This document shows positions 1 to 7,921 of a stretch of 64,000 nucleotides of DNA, piece after piece (position 1 is the stretch's first letter; each line of letters opens with the position of its first letter). The position numbers were made by a program, and so were the translations under genes. The notes under the pieces are model-generated. The model was not told where the DNA came from. It did not search any database and was given only the letters and a program-made list of their open reading frames with translations. The DNA is taken from the NCBI GenBank assembly GCA_944325865.1, contig CALVBS010000001.1, positions 124,001 to 188,000 on the forward strand, written 5' to 3'. The stretch comes from Candidatus Gastranaerophilales bacterium (GTDB taxonomy: Bacteria > Cyanobacteriota > Vampirovibrionia > Gastranaerophilales > Gastranaerophilaceae).

Positions 1-162
1 ATAAATAAAGATATGCGTGACAGAGAAATAGAAATGTACAAAAATTACAGAAAAGAGATGCTTACAATTCCAAGCATTGATTATAAAATCAAAAATCCGA
101 GAGTTCAGGAAACTATACGGCGTGCAGATACAATAAGGCATTTGCAGCGTAACATCAAGTAA
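1..162 (+). CDS. 3' end of an unrecognised gene (5' truncated by window edge)
   Basis: An open frame runs from the first base to a TAA at 160-162 and gives 53 residues with no internal stop. The peptide is charged and rich in Arg, Lys and Glu, with no membrane segment or Cys motif, and resembles a helical C-terminal tail. I do not recognise it. The stop lies 20 bases before the ATG of the next gene on the same strand, so the three genes up to 1377 probably form one operon. The reading frame may belong to a longer gene whose function cannot be judged from this end. Confidence 0.55.
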   Translation: MNKDMRDREIEMYKNYRKEMLTIPSIDYKIKNPRVQETIRRADTIRHLQRNIK

Positions 163-182
163 CATATAATTGAGGAATAAGA

Positions 183-374
183 ATGGCTATTAGAGTTTTA
201 TTTTTACTACTTGCATTTGTAATAGTGTCAAATATTATAATTATTATTTGCAGCTATATATTTGGTGTTAATTTATACCAGAAACATGGGAAAGCTATTC
301 TGACGGGTTATGCCTCTCTTGCATTGTTGATAGTTATAACATATGTAATTCTGGCTATATTGGGGTTAGTGTAG
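183..374 (+). CDS. small two-helix membrane protein
   Basis: This 63-residue protein is almost wholly hydrophobic. Helix 1 covers about residues 5-28 and helix 2 about residues 40-62, joined by a short polar loop (NLYQKHGKAI). No signal cleavage site is evident, so it is probably an inner-membrane hairpin. The start is supported by GAGGAA about 6 bases before the ATG. The stop is separated by a single base from the ATG of the SPFH gene, which implies co-translation. The family is unknown. It may assist or anchor the downstream band-7 protein, but that is inference from position only. Confidence 0.7.
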   Translation: MAIRVLFLLLAFVIVSNIIIIICSYIFGVNLYQKHGKAILTGYASLALLIVITYVILAILGLV

Positions 375-375
375 T

Positions 376-1377
376 ATGAGTGACTTAGTATTCTGGTTAA
401 TATTAGCTGCAATATTATTTATAATATATTTTGGTGAATATATTACAAAACGAATTATTAGATTCAAACCGGTTAGAAGAAGAAATAAACGAAAATCAAA
501 TGTAAATTCAATAAATTCCAACGGTACAAAACTCTCTAATAAAACAACATTTCTAAAAAAATATATAAAAGAAAGGATGGAATTAATGGACAAAAAGAGT
601 TTAGCTACACCGACAATGGTTGTATTACTTTTAATTGTATTTATTATACTATGCAATCCTATTGCAATAGTTGGAGTCGGAGAAAGAGGAGTTAAAGTAA
701 CTCTGGGAAAAGTATCACCGCAAAGCTATACAGAAGGTATCCATTTGATTACTCCTTTTATATCAAAAATTAAAACAATGGATGTCAAAACTCAAAAAAA
801 CTATATTACAACTGATGTTTATACCAAGGACATTCAGCAGGCACAGATTGCATATGTTGTTAACTTTAATCTCCAGCCTCAAAATGTTCATAATATGTAC
901 AGAGAGGTCGGCGTAACTTATGTTGATACCGTTTTAATGCCCGTAGTTGAAGGCACAATAAAAGATGTTATCGGGAAATGGAACGCTCAAGATTTAGTTG
1001 CAAACAGAGAATCGGCAACCGTTGATATTCTCGGAAAGCTACAAAAACAATTAGAACCAAGATACATTAATGTAACCGGTTTCCAAATTACAGATATAAA
1101 CTACTCAGGGGTTTTTGAAAAAGCCATTGAAAGTAAGGTTACTGCCGAACAGGATGCATTAAAGGCAAAAAATAAAACAGTTCAAATTGAAGAAGAAGCA
1201 AAACAGAAGATTATATCGGCTGAAGCAGAAGCAAAATCAATGGCAATAAGAGCCAATGCACTTACACGTAATAAAGCTCTTGTTGAGTATGAAGCAGTTC
1301 AAAAGTGGGATGGCAAACTCCCTGAATATATGCTTGGAAACTCAATTCCATTTATAAACTTAAATGACAAAAAATAA
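376..1377 (+). CDS. SPFH/band-7 (prohibitin-like) membrane protein
   Basis: The 333-residue frame contains a typical prohibitin-type region: a membrane segment at about 80-97, then GVGERGVKVTLGKV, a band-7 core to about residue 240, and a charged Ala/Glu/Lys coiled coil at about 245-300. Such proteins form large ring scaffolds on the cytoplasmic membrane that organise microdomains or restrain proteases. The frame as drawn has an extra N-terminal helix (residues 4-20) and a basic stretch with RRRNKRK. A second start at 586 (M71) has AAGGA at good spacing and would give a conventional prohibitin of 263 residues. Either start, or both, may be used. Its position one base after the small membrane protein favours use of the first. 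Confidence 0.85.
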   Translation: MSDLVFWLILAAILFIIYFGEYITKRIIRFKPVRRRNKRKSNVNSINSNGTKLSNKTTFLKKYIKERMELMDKKSLATPTMVVLLLIVFIILCNPIAIVGVGERGVKVTLGKVSPQSYTEGIHLITPFISKIKTMDVKTQKNYITTDVYTKDIQQAQIAYVVNFNLQPQNVHNMYREVGVTYVDTVLMPVVEGTIKDVIGKWNAQDLVANRESATVDILGKLQKQLEPRYINVTGFQITDINYSGVFEKAIESKVTAEQDALKAKNKTVQIEEEAKQKIISAEAEAKSMAIRANALTRNKALVEYEAVQKWDGKLPEYMLGNSIPFINLNDKK

Positions 1378-1414
1378 CATATTTATAAACTTAACCTTAA
1401 AATAATCCTTAATC

Positions 1415-1444
1415 ATCCGCTCTATTCCGGGCGGATTTCTTTAT
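1415..1444 (+). terminator. rho-independent terminator after the SPFH gene
   Basis: ATCCGC and GCGGAT form a perfect six-base stem around a ten-base loop, followed by TTTCTTT. It closes the transcription unit running from before position 1 to 1377. Confidence 0.7.
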
Positions 1445-1481
1445 GCATTTTATCTTAACTCTCATTCGTTATTTACAGGAT

Positions 1482-2618
1482 TTATTGAGATGAACAAGCG
1501 GTAAAATACTTATCCATTATATCAAGAATTTGTTTTGCAGAAGTCCCGTCACCATATGGATTAGTAGCCTTTAGTCTTGTGTTCTCCCACGTATCTGAAA
1601 GTATTTTCTCGCTCAAAGAAATTATTTTTTCATAATCTGCACCGACAAGTGTTGAAACCCCGGCATCAATTCCTTCCTGTCGTTCCGTTTCATATCTCAT
1701 AACAAGAGTAGGGCAGCCGAAGGATGGAGCCTCCTCTTGAATACCGCCGGAATCTGTCAAAATAAGTTTTGCATTTTTCATTAAATAAACAAGATACGGG
1801 TAATCAAGCGGTGTTAGAAGTTTCACATTATTATATTCTCCTAAGCGTTCATGAATCTTTATCTTTACGTTCGGATTAGGATGAACCGGAATTATAAAAG
1901 TGTGATCTGTAAATTTTTCAACAAGATACTTAATAGCGTCAATAATTCTGTCAATTCTTTCACCATGGTTTTCACGTCTGTGTGCGGTAATCAAAACTAA
2001 TTTATCATCAATATTGATACCATTTGATATATAAAATTTTTCTGCAGTTTTTAATGTTTCATCAGATAGGCAGAATAACGCATCTATAACGGTATTCCCT
2101 ACGACATGAATTTTTGCATCATCAATATTTTCCTTCAATAAGGCCTGCCTGTTTTTTTCCGTCGGGGCAAAATTAAGTTCGGCTACTCTGGTTGTCATTT
2201 GTCTCATAACTTCTTCCGGAAACGGTTCGTAAATATCATATGAACGTAGTCCAGCTTCAACATGAAATACAGGAATTTTGTTGTAAAAACTGGCCAGAGC
2301 ACCGCATAAAACAGTCATTGTATCACCTTGAACAATAGTTGCATCAAAGTTATTCTCAGAATATACTCTGTCAAGTGCGGAAAGAATTCTGGTCTGAACT
2401 CCAATCAATGTCTGATCCGGCCTCATTACATCCAGATTAATATCAGCTTTAAGATCGAAATAAGCCAGAGTCTGGTTTGAAAGTTCTTTTTGCTGCTCGG
2501 TATTGCATATTACAACATTATATTTTTGAGGATATTTTCTTAGCTCAATTATCACAGGGGCAAGCTTTATAACCTCAGGTCTTGTACCGAACACAACTAA
2601 AATATTCTTCTTATTCAT
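1482..2618 (-). CDS. wecB: UDP-N-acetylglucosamine 2-epimerase (non-hydrolysing)
   Basis: The protein interconverts UDP-GlcNAc and UDP-ManNAc in the cytoplasm, supplying ManNAc for surface polysaccharides or cell-wall polymers. Family signatures are clear: VVFGTRPEVIKLAPV at the N-terminus, HVEAGLRS, GNTVIDAL, TAHRRENHG and TDSGGIQEEAPSFG. The length (378 residues from this start) is normal. The open frame extends 12 codons further to 2654, but the family pattern begins MKK-ILVVFGTRPE, so the inner ATG at 2618 is preferred. Neither start has a strong Shine-Dalgarno. The gene stands alone and faces away from the glutaredoxin gene. No partner ManNAc dehydrogenase is in the window. Confidence 0.93.
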   Translation of the reverse strand: MNKKNILVVFGTRPEVIKLAPVIIELRKYPQKYNVVICNTEQQKELSNQTLAYFDLKADINLDVMRPDQTLIGVQTRILSALDRVYSENNFDATIVQGDTMTVLCGALASFYNKIPVFHVEAGLRSYDIYEPFPEEVMRQMTTRVAELNFAPTEKNRQALLKENIDDAKIHVVGNTVIDALFCLSDETLKTAEKFYISNGINIDDKLVLITAHRRENHGERIDRIIDAIKYLVEKFTDHTFIIPVHPNPNVKIKIHERLGEYNNVKLLTPLDYPYLVYLMKNAKLILTDSGGIQEEAPSFGCPTLVMRYETERQEGIDAGVSTLVGADYEKIISLSEKILSDTWENTRLKATNPYGDGTSAKQILDIMDKYFTACSSQ

Positions 2619-2717
2619 AGCATTAAGTCTAATATAAAAATTATTCCCATGCAATCAAGTAGGGGGATAAAAAATTAATTGGACGAATTATAATTTATTT
2701 TGTTACAGGAGGAAAAA

Positions 2718-2948
2718 ATGCTTAAACTATATTATTCTGAAACCTGTCCGTACTGCCGAAAAGTTCTTTCATTTTTTAGCGAAAATAACATAAATTTTGA
2801 ACGCAAAGATGTTTCGGATCCGGAAAATTACGAAGAACTAATTAAAAACGGGAAAGTTGCTCAAGTCCCGTTCTTAATGGATACAAATAACAACGAACAG
2901 ATGTATGAATCGGATGTTATTATTGATTATGTTAAAAATTTAAAATAA
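2718..2948 (+). CDS. glutaredoxin-like thiol oxidoreductase
   Basis: A 76-residue thioredoxin-fold protein beginning LKLYYSETCPYCRKVL, with the dithiol active site CPYC at about residues 11-14 and the cis-proline region QVPFL, both typical of glutaredoxins. It would reduce disulfides or glutathione-type mixed disulfides in the cytosol. The open frame reaches back to 2700, but AGGAGG lies exactly before the ATG at 2718, which settles the start. It ends 12 bases before the hybrid-cluster-protein homologue on the same strand, so the two are probably co-transcribed and may act together in redox or nitrosative stress (inference). Confidence 0.9.
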   Translation: MLKLYYSETCPYCRKVLSFFSENNINFERKDVSDPENYEELIKNGKVAQVPFLMDTNNNEQMYESDVIIDYVKNLK

Positions 2949-2960
2949 GTAGGGATATTT

Positions 2961-4550
2961 ATGTCATATAATTATTATGCCGAAAATAACGAATATAATG
3001 AATGTAGTGCCAGAGGTGCTTGCTCGCTTGCACCTAAAGTTTCATCTTTACAGGAAGTGCTTATAATATTTTTTAGGCAAATATCATATTATGCACAAAA
3101 GTTGGACGAATTTGACAGGGATATTTCATCTGTAACTGAAAAAATTGTTTCAGGACTGGCGTCAATAATTTCAACCACTGACTATACGGATGAACAACTT
3201 TTAAATATGGTCAGCATGTACTATAACCTGCTGGTAAAGACAAAACGCGACTATATAAGTATTTGCAAAGAAAATAATAAACGTGCGGAAGAATTAAAAT
3301 TTGGACTTAAAATTACTCCGCAAATGAATCTTTCTGCAATAATTGCTCAAGGCGAACGTATATTTCTTGAAAAATACAGAAAAACACCATCATCGCTTAA
3401 GAACATGACAGAAATACTTCTATTTGTACTTAAGAGCATCTGTATTAATATACTTGAATTAAAGAGCCTTGAAGAAAATGATGAAATTGCTGTAAAAAGC
3501 GTAATGAGCGGGCTGGATATATTAAATAGTCCAAAGCTCAACATTTCTGCGGTAAAAAATACAATAAAAGAACTTGTCGATGTAAACAGAAGCCTGATAG
3601 ACAGAATTTCGGAAGTGCAGGTTAAACGATTCGGAAAAATTGAAAAAAAATCTGTATCTCACAGTACATCCTCAGGTAAGGCAATTCTCGTTTCAGGCAA
3701 TAATATGTCAAATCTTATGTCACTGCTAAAAGAGGTAGAAAATAAGGATATTGATATATATACTCACGATGATTTGCTTATTGCACACGCATTTGAAAGC
3801 TTTAATAAAATTAAGCAGTTAAAAGGACACTATGGCATATGTTCAGAAAATTGTGTTCTTGATTTCGCAACATTTCCGGGTGCAATACTTTTGACTCAAA
3901 ATTCCTATAGAAATGTGGAGTACCTGTACAGAGGACGACTTTTTACCACAGATGATATCCAGCCCAAGGGGGTCATAAAGCTTGAGAATAATGATTATTC
4001 AAAACTGATTGAATCTGCAGAAAATGCAAAGGGATTTGCAAAGGGCAGAAAATTACATGATGAAACAGTAGGGTACAATGAAGAAGAATTATCCAGACTT
4101 GTGGATTTGCTTGCAAAAAATTTTCATGAAAATAAATTTGAAAAATTAATAATTATCGGGCATACAATCAAAAACTACAAACAGGACGAGTACTTTGAAA
4201 AGCTTTTAAAACTTTCTACTGAAAAAAATTATGTTATATCTTTTTCATACAGCTGTCAAAATGATAACTGTGTCTTTATAAATCTTGCAAACAGTCTTCC
4301 TCGAATTTATTCGGTTTTAAAAAGACTTTTTAGAGATATTCCGCTTGATTCAGCTCGTGTAGCTTTTTTCATTACAAAATGTGATGTAACATCAATATCG
4401 CATATGATTTCACTTAAAAAGCTTGGTGCAAAAAATATTTTTCTGTCAAATTGTCAACCAAAAATTAATCCTTCAATAACTTCTACACTGCGTTCCATAT
4501 ACGGAATAAAGCTAATTACAAATCCTGAAGATGACATAAAATCATTTTAG
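2961..4550 (+). CDS. hybrid-cluster-protein (Hcp) homologue lacking most metal ligands
   Basis: The 529-residue sequence follows the Hcp/prismane family over its whole length: ARGACSLAPKVSSLQEVL near the N-terminus, GKAILVSGNNM, DIYTHDDLLIAHAF, FPGAILLTQN and a GIKLIT tail. Hcp normally carries an N-terminal [4Fe-4S] cluster and an Fe-S-O hybrid cluster and acts as an NO or hydroxylamine reductase. By-eye alignment finds only two N-terminal Cys (C15, C21). Ser315 stands where TTNC has a ligand Cys, GHTI (400-403) where GGCDG is expected, no Cys near 450-460, and FITK (470-473) instead of the WFEQK glutamate. The first His (H269) is kept. The protein is therefore likely to be a non-canonical or inactive relative. 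It follows the glutaredoxin gene by 12 bases and ends at a terminator. Confidence 0.8.
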   Translation: MSYNYYAENNEYNECSARGACSLAPKVSSLQEVLIIFFRQISYYAQKLDEFDRDISSVTEKIVSGLASIISTTDYTDEQLLNMVSMYYNLLVKTKRDYISICKENNKRAEELKFGLKITPQMNLSAIIAQGERIFLEKYRKTPSSLKNMTEILLFVLKSICINILELKSLEENDEIAVKSVMSGLDILNSPKLNISAVKNTIKELVDVNRSLIDRISEVQVKRFGKIEKKSVSHSTSSGKAILVSGNNMSNLMSLLKEVENKDIDIYTHDDLLIAHAFESFNKIKQLKGHYGICSENCVLDFATFPGAILLTQNSYRNVEYLYRGRLFTTDDIQPKGVIKLENNDYSKLIESAENAKGFAKGRKLHDETVGYNEEELSRLVDLLAKNFHENKFEKLIIIGHTIKNYKQDEYFEKLLKLSTEKNYVISFSYSCQNDNCVFINLANSLPRIYSVLKRLFRDIPLDSARVAFFITKCDVTSISHMISLKKLGAKNIFLSNCQPKINPSITSTLRSIYGIKLITNPEDDIKSF

Positions 4551-4559
4551 GAAAATAAT

Positions 4560-4588
4560 AAAAGAGCCTCCAATTTGGAAGCTCTTTT
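4560..4588. terminator. bidirectional terminator between the Hcp homologue and rpsG
   Basis: AAAAGAGC is followed by a short inner CTCC/GGA(A) pairing and GCTCTTTT, giving a stem with A-runs on one side and T-runs on the other. It can end transcription from both convergent units. Confidence 0.85.
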
Positions 4589-4609
4589 GGTAATATATTA
4601 ATTAAAAAA

Positions 4610-5080
4610 TTAATATCTGTAATGTGCAAAAGCTTTGTTAGCTTCAGCCATCTTGTGGGTATCTTCACGCTTTTTGCAAGCTGCACCTGCACCGTTTGAT
4701 GCATCGATAATTTCATTTGTTAATTTATCTTTAAATGATTTACCGCCGCGTTTCTTAGCAGCTTCAATAATCCATGAAGATGCAAGAGCAAATCCTCTGT
4801 CAGCTTTAACTTCAATAGGCACCTGATAAGTAGAACCACCTATACGTCTTGCTTTAACCTCCAGTAACGGAGTTGCATTAGTTAAGGCCTTCTGGAAGAT
4901 TTCCATTGCTTTTTCATTGGTTCTTTCTTCTATTTGCTGCATTACAGAATAAAAGATTTTTTCAGCCAATGATTTTTTACCGCGTCTCATTATACGGTTA
5001 ATAAATTTAGAAATATCTACACTGTTATAAACAGGATCTGCTAAAGGTATTCTTTTAGCCGGTTTTGAACGTCTTGACAT
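4610..5080 (-). CDS. rpsG: 30S ribosomal protein S7
   Basis: A 156-residue S7 of normal length. It begins [20 protein letters not shown] and contains INRIMRRGKKSLAE, PLLEVKARRIGGSTYQVP and the C-terminal HKMAEANKAFAHYRY. S7 nucleates assembly of the 30S head and binds 16S rRNA near the decoding centre. Its ATG overlaps the rpsL stop by one base, so the two are translationally coupled. Unlike the usual str operon, no fusA or tuf follows: a strong terminator lies 20 bases beyond the stop. The spacing and order rpsL-rpsG are otherwise standard. Confidence 0.98.
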   Translation of the reverse strand: MSRRSKPAKRIPLADPVYNSVDISKFINRIMRRGKKSLAEKIFYSVMQQIEERTNEKAMEIFQKALTNATPLLEVKARRIGGSTYQVPIEVKADRGFALASSWIIEAAKKRGGKSFKDKLTNEIIDASNGAGAACKKREDTHKMAEANKAFAHYRY

Positions 5081-5466
5081 TATTTCTTACCTCCTTTAGC
5101 GTTTTTCTTAGCACCGTATTTAGATCTGCTCTGAGTTCTGTTAGCAACACCTGCAGTATCTAAAGTACCTCTTACGATGTGGTAACGAACACCAGGAAGG
5201 TCTTTAACCCTTCCGCCTCTGATAAGAACAACGCTGTGTTCCTGAAGGTTGTGACCGATACCCGGAATATATGAAGTAACTTCAAATCCGTTAGTTAAAC
5301 GAACCCTTGCAACTTTTCTTAAAGCTGAGTTAGGTTTTTTAGGGGTTGTAGTGTAAACCCTTGTACATACTCCACGTCTTTGAGGACAATCCATCAAAGC
5401 AGGAGATTTTGTTTTGTCAGTAAGCTTTTTACGTTCTTGACGTACAAGCTGATTAATTGTAGGCAT
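5080..5466 (-). CDS. rpsL: 30S ribosomal protein S12
   Basis: A 128-residue S12 with the classic blocks [59 protein letters not shown] and [15 protein letters not shown]12 controls decoding accuracy in the 30S subunit. The lysines targeted by streptomycin resistance (in TPKKPNS and GGRVKDLP) are wild type. AAAGGAG precedes the ATG. It is first gene of a two-gene operon with rpsG and is preceded by a strong promoter about 205 bases upstream. Confidence 0.98.
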   Translation of the reverse strand: MPTINQLVRQERKKLTDKTKSPALMDCPQRRGVCTRVYTTTPKKPNSALRKVARVRLTNGFEVTSYIPGIGHNLQEHSVVLIRGGRVKDLPGVRYHIVRGTLDTAGVANRTQSRSKYGAKKNAKGGKK

Positions 5467-5665
5467 TTTTGTCTCCTTTTAATTAGTTACTACACTGGCA
5501 AAATCATAACCTGAAACCCTTACGCATTCCGGTATGACGGGACTGCCGATTCTATAGATTTTCAGAAATTTTGAGATTTTACATCATCCCTTTATTCAGT
5601 AGAACCCTACGTCCTATTTTTGCCCACAGCTGATATATCCAGCACGAAAATTTCAGCAGTGTTTA
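5467..5665 (-). other. long 5' leader of rpsL-rpsG
   Basis: About 200 untranslated bases separate the predicted transcription start (near 5665) from the rpsL ATG. They contain G/C-rich blocks that could pair, for example near 5521-5545, unlike the A/T-rich spacers elsewhere. No open frame of note is seen. A ribosomal-protein autoregulatory leader is plausible, but I do not recognise a known family. Confidence 0.4.
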
Positions 5666-5670
5666 ATATT

Positions 5671-5699
5671 ATTAAACTACCTGCATGACAAGTTGTCAA
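5671..5699 (-). promoter_or_regulatory. sigma-70-type promoter of rpsL-rpsG
   Basis: Read on the minus strand, TTGACA (5699-5694) is a consensus -35 box, followed by exactly 17 bases and TTTAAT (5676-5671), a five-of-six match to the -10 box. It is one of the best housekeeping promoters in the window, as expected for ribosomal genes. Confidence 0.8.
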
Positions 5700-5717
5700 T
5701 AGGTACAGTAAGAACTA

Positions 5718-6689
5718 TTACAAGTGCTCACTAACTTTAGACAGTTCTTTAATACGACGTTTAGCTTCATTAACAGGATACACAATTAGTATTGCCTTTA
5801 TCCTGTCTGCTTTTTGAACATCAAAATAGCAGCCTATTTTGTCATCATAGCTTATAGCATATTGAGAACAATAAAATACATCAGAAGCTCCTGCATTACT
5901 TAGCAATTCTTTTTCAAAATTAAGCATTTCAGGAGAATAATACTCGTTATGATTTTCATCATCAAGAACTGCAGCACTCATTAATAAAGCAGCATCAGTA
6001 TAGTTCTCATCGCAATATTTATCCGCAAGTGAAAAGCCTTCTTCAAATAAAGCATAATCTACATGTTCGTTACCATCGGCATCACGAAGTTTTGCTGCAT
6101 CTGCAATTTTAATAATACCATCTGCAGGATAGCCTAATATATCATACTGATACCTGACTGCAGTTTTCAATTTAGGGTTTATTACAGATTTACCATTGCG
6201 ATTCAATTTATATGCTTGAGGTAAATATTTTTCGTCAAGTTGAGGTTTTTGCTTTGCTGCTCGTCTTGCAATTTGCAAATCTTTATATCCTACAGCATTT
6301 GTTTCTAAATCAGTATTAAAAAAGTCATTAATATCAAAGTATTCATCTTTTAAAAGTATGTAATCGGAATCAATCGGATTAAAAAAATGTTTCGGAGCCT
6401 TAACATCATCCGGCTCATAAATTGAATACCCGTTGGTATCAAAATCACGTGTTTCATCGAAAAGTTCATTATCTCTGAATATTGAATCCAAAGCCTGGCG
6501 TGTTAAAGTCTCATCTTCTGTCAAGCCGCTATACTGAGATTTCAGCAAAGGTATAGGATAGGTAATATGGTTATTACCATATATCGAAGCTGCAGAATTA
6601 TTAAAGTTTTGAGGCTGCTTTGCGGCCTTAAAGCTGACAGAAGTATCCTTCCTGTTTGTGTAAGTTAATGTAATATTTTGAATTTTCAT
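5718..6689 (-). CDS. unrecognised protein with an N-terminal F-x-A/G motif
   Basis: The 323-residue protein matches no family I know. From the chosen start it opens with about 18 polar residues and then SVSFKAAKQ (F20), a short motif shared with other unrelated proteins here (16908, 35492, 35786, 26346). The remainder is acidic and Asp/Tyr-rich, with no membrane segment. A repeated helical segment (YALFEEGFSLADKY, DAALLMSAAVL) suggests an alpha-helical fold. The frame extends to 6758, but that part overlaps leuD. AGAGGA five bases before the ATG at 6689 decides the start, which lies 10 bases after the leuD stop, so the gene is probably in the leuD operon. The role is unknown. Confidence 0.75.
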   Translation of the reverse strand: MKIQNITLTYTNRKDTSVSFKAAKQPQNFNNSAASIYGNNHITYPIPLLKSQYSGLTEDETLTRQALDSIFRDNELFDETRDFDTNGYSIYEPDDVKAPKHFFNPIDSDYILLKDEYFDINDFFNTDLETNAVGYKDLQIARRAAKQKPQLDEKYLPQAYKLNRNGKSVINPKLKTAVRYQYDILGYPADGIIKIADAAKLRDADGNEHVDYALFEEGFSLADKYCDENYTDAALLMSAAVLDDENHNEYYSPEMLNFEKELLSNAGASDVFYCSQYAISYDDKIGCYFDVQKADRIKAILIVYPVNEAKRRIKELSKVSEHL

Positions 6690-6699
6690 AAAATCCTCT

Positions 6700-7194
6700 T
6701 TATATAAGTTTAAAATCACCATTTTTCTTGATATGTTCAACAAGTCCTCCGTCATCAAGGAGTTTAATCATGACTGGCGGTAATGGTTCTATAGGAATAA
6801 TTGCACCATTTGTCAGGTCTTTAAGAATACCCTTTTCAATATCCAGATCAAGTTCATCTCCGGCATCTATTCCGTCAGTGTCGCATTCTATTGCAAGAAG
6901 ACCAATATTTATTGCATTCCTATAAAAAATTCTTGCAAAAGACTTTGCAATAACTGCCCCTACACCTGCTATTTTTATAATTTGCGGAGCATGTTCTCTG
7001 GAAGAGCCTAAACCGAAATTATTTCCTGCAACCACGAAATCACCCTTGCTCATTTTAGAAGCAAATTCTGGATCTGCATCTTCAAGAACGTGCTTTGCAA
7101 ACTCAGGTAAATTTGAGCGTAAATGAAATAATCTTCCGGGTGCTATATGGTCTGTAGATATATTGTCACCGAATTTAAAAGCTTTTCCACGCAT
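6700..7194 (-). CDS. leuD: 3-isopropylmalate dehydratase small subunit (aconitase swivel domain)
   Basis: A 164-residue swivel-domain protein of the LeuD/HacB group. It carries FGDNISTDHIAPGR, the substrate-loop motif GNNFGLGSSREHAP and a FARIFYRNAINIGL segment. With a large LeuC-type subunit it isomerises 2- to 3-isopropylmalate in leucine synthesis. The large subunit is not in the window, so a related role (homoaconitase or dimethylmalate dehydratase small subunit) cannot be excluded. The gene is divergent from the histidine phosphatase and precedes the F-x-A protein by 10 bases. Confidence 0.9.
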   Translation of the reverse strand: MRGKAFKFGDNISTDHIAPGRLFHLRSNLPEFAKHVLEDADPEFASKMSKGDFVVAGNNFGLGSSREHAPQIIKIAGVGAVIAKSFARIFYRNAINIGLLAIECDTDGIDAGDELDLDIEKGILKDLTNGAIIPIEPLPPVMIKLLDDGGLVEHIKKNGDFKLI

Positions 7195-7297
7195 AATAAC
7201 TCCTCAACTTTCATCTATATGTTTGATATCAAGTGTACTACAAAATAATAATTATGTGTTATAATTAGGTAAAGAAAAATTAAGAGATGAGGTTTTT

Positions 7298-7921
7298 ATG
7301 TATTTCAACAGAAAATGTAAAATAACTTATATATGCCATGGGGCCACAATATATTCGGATGAATTCAGATTTTCAGATGTTGAAAATTATCCGCCTATAA
7401 CAGAAAACGGATATGAAGAGATGGAAAAAATCTGTGATTATCTAAGAAGACGCGGAGTAAAAAACGATACAATTTATTCTTCTCCGGCAACGAGATGCCT
7501 TCAATCGGCTAAAATGGTAGCAAAGGTCTATAAAAAAGATTTTGAGATATTGGAAAATTTAAAACCGAGACGTTGCGGAGGGTTTAACGGTAAAACTTTT
7601 GAACAGATTGAGCGTGAAACGCCGGATTTATTGGAAAGATTGATTTATAGTCCTGAAATTCCTACACCTGATGATGCTGAGAGTATGACGGCTTTTATTA
7701 ACAGAATTGCCTCTGAAATAAACAGAGTGGTTGAATCAAATATTGGAAATCGTATTATCATAGTAACACATCCGGATATAATTAAGGCTGTGATTTGTGA
7801 TACACTAAATATTCCGCATTCTTCCCTGCAGCATATTTATATCAAAACAGGCAGTGCGACTCAAATTAGTTACTATGAAAGCTGGAAAAGTCTTGTCTAT
7901 TCAGACTATACTCCGCTTTAG
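7298..7921 (+). CDS. histidine-phosphatase (phosphoglycerate-mutase) family protein with CHG for RHG
   Basis: The fold is recognisable from ITYICHGAT near the N-terminus, IYSSPATRCLQSAKMV (R66) and IIIVTHPDIIKAVI (second His, H158). Family members use a phospho-histidine within an RHG motif to hydrolyse or transfer phosphate. Here the motif is CHG (C13-H14-G15), so the invariant Arg that holds the phosphate is missing. The usual Glu-containing strand reads RRCGGFNGKTF. The protein may be weakly active, use another substrate or be regulatory. GAGG precedes the ATG, and a TGTTATAAT extended -10 box lies about 40 bases upstream. The 3' end overlaps the convergent radical SAM gene by four bases. 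Confidence 0.8.
   Translation: MYFNRKCKITYICHGATIYSDEFRFSDVENYPPITENGYEEMEKICDYLRRRGVKNDTIYSSPATRCLQSAKMVAKVYKKDFEILENLKPRRCGGFNGKTFEQIERETPDLLERLIYSPEIPTPDDAESMTAFINRIASEINRVVESNIGNRIIIVTHPDIIKAVICDTLNIPHSSLQHIYIKTGSATQISYYESWKSLVYSDYTPL

Noticed and set aside
376-585. Residues 1-70 of the SPFH frame as a separate small gene
   Set aside because: The frame is continuous with the SPFH core and has no stop, so it cannot be split; only the alternative start is uncertain.
2961-4550. An active Hcp with ligands supplied by C432 and C437
   Set aside because: Their spacing (CQNDNC) does not match the spread Cys of the hybrid cluster, and the Glu and other Cys are missing.
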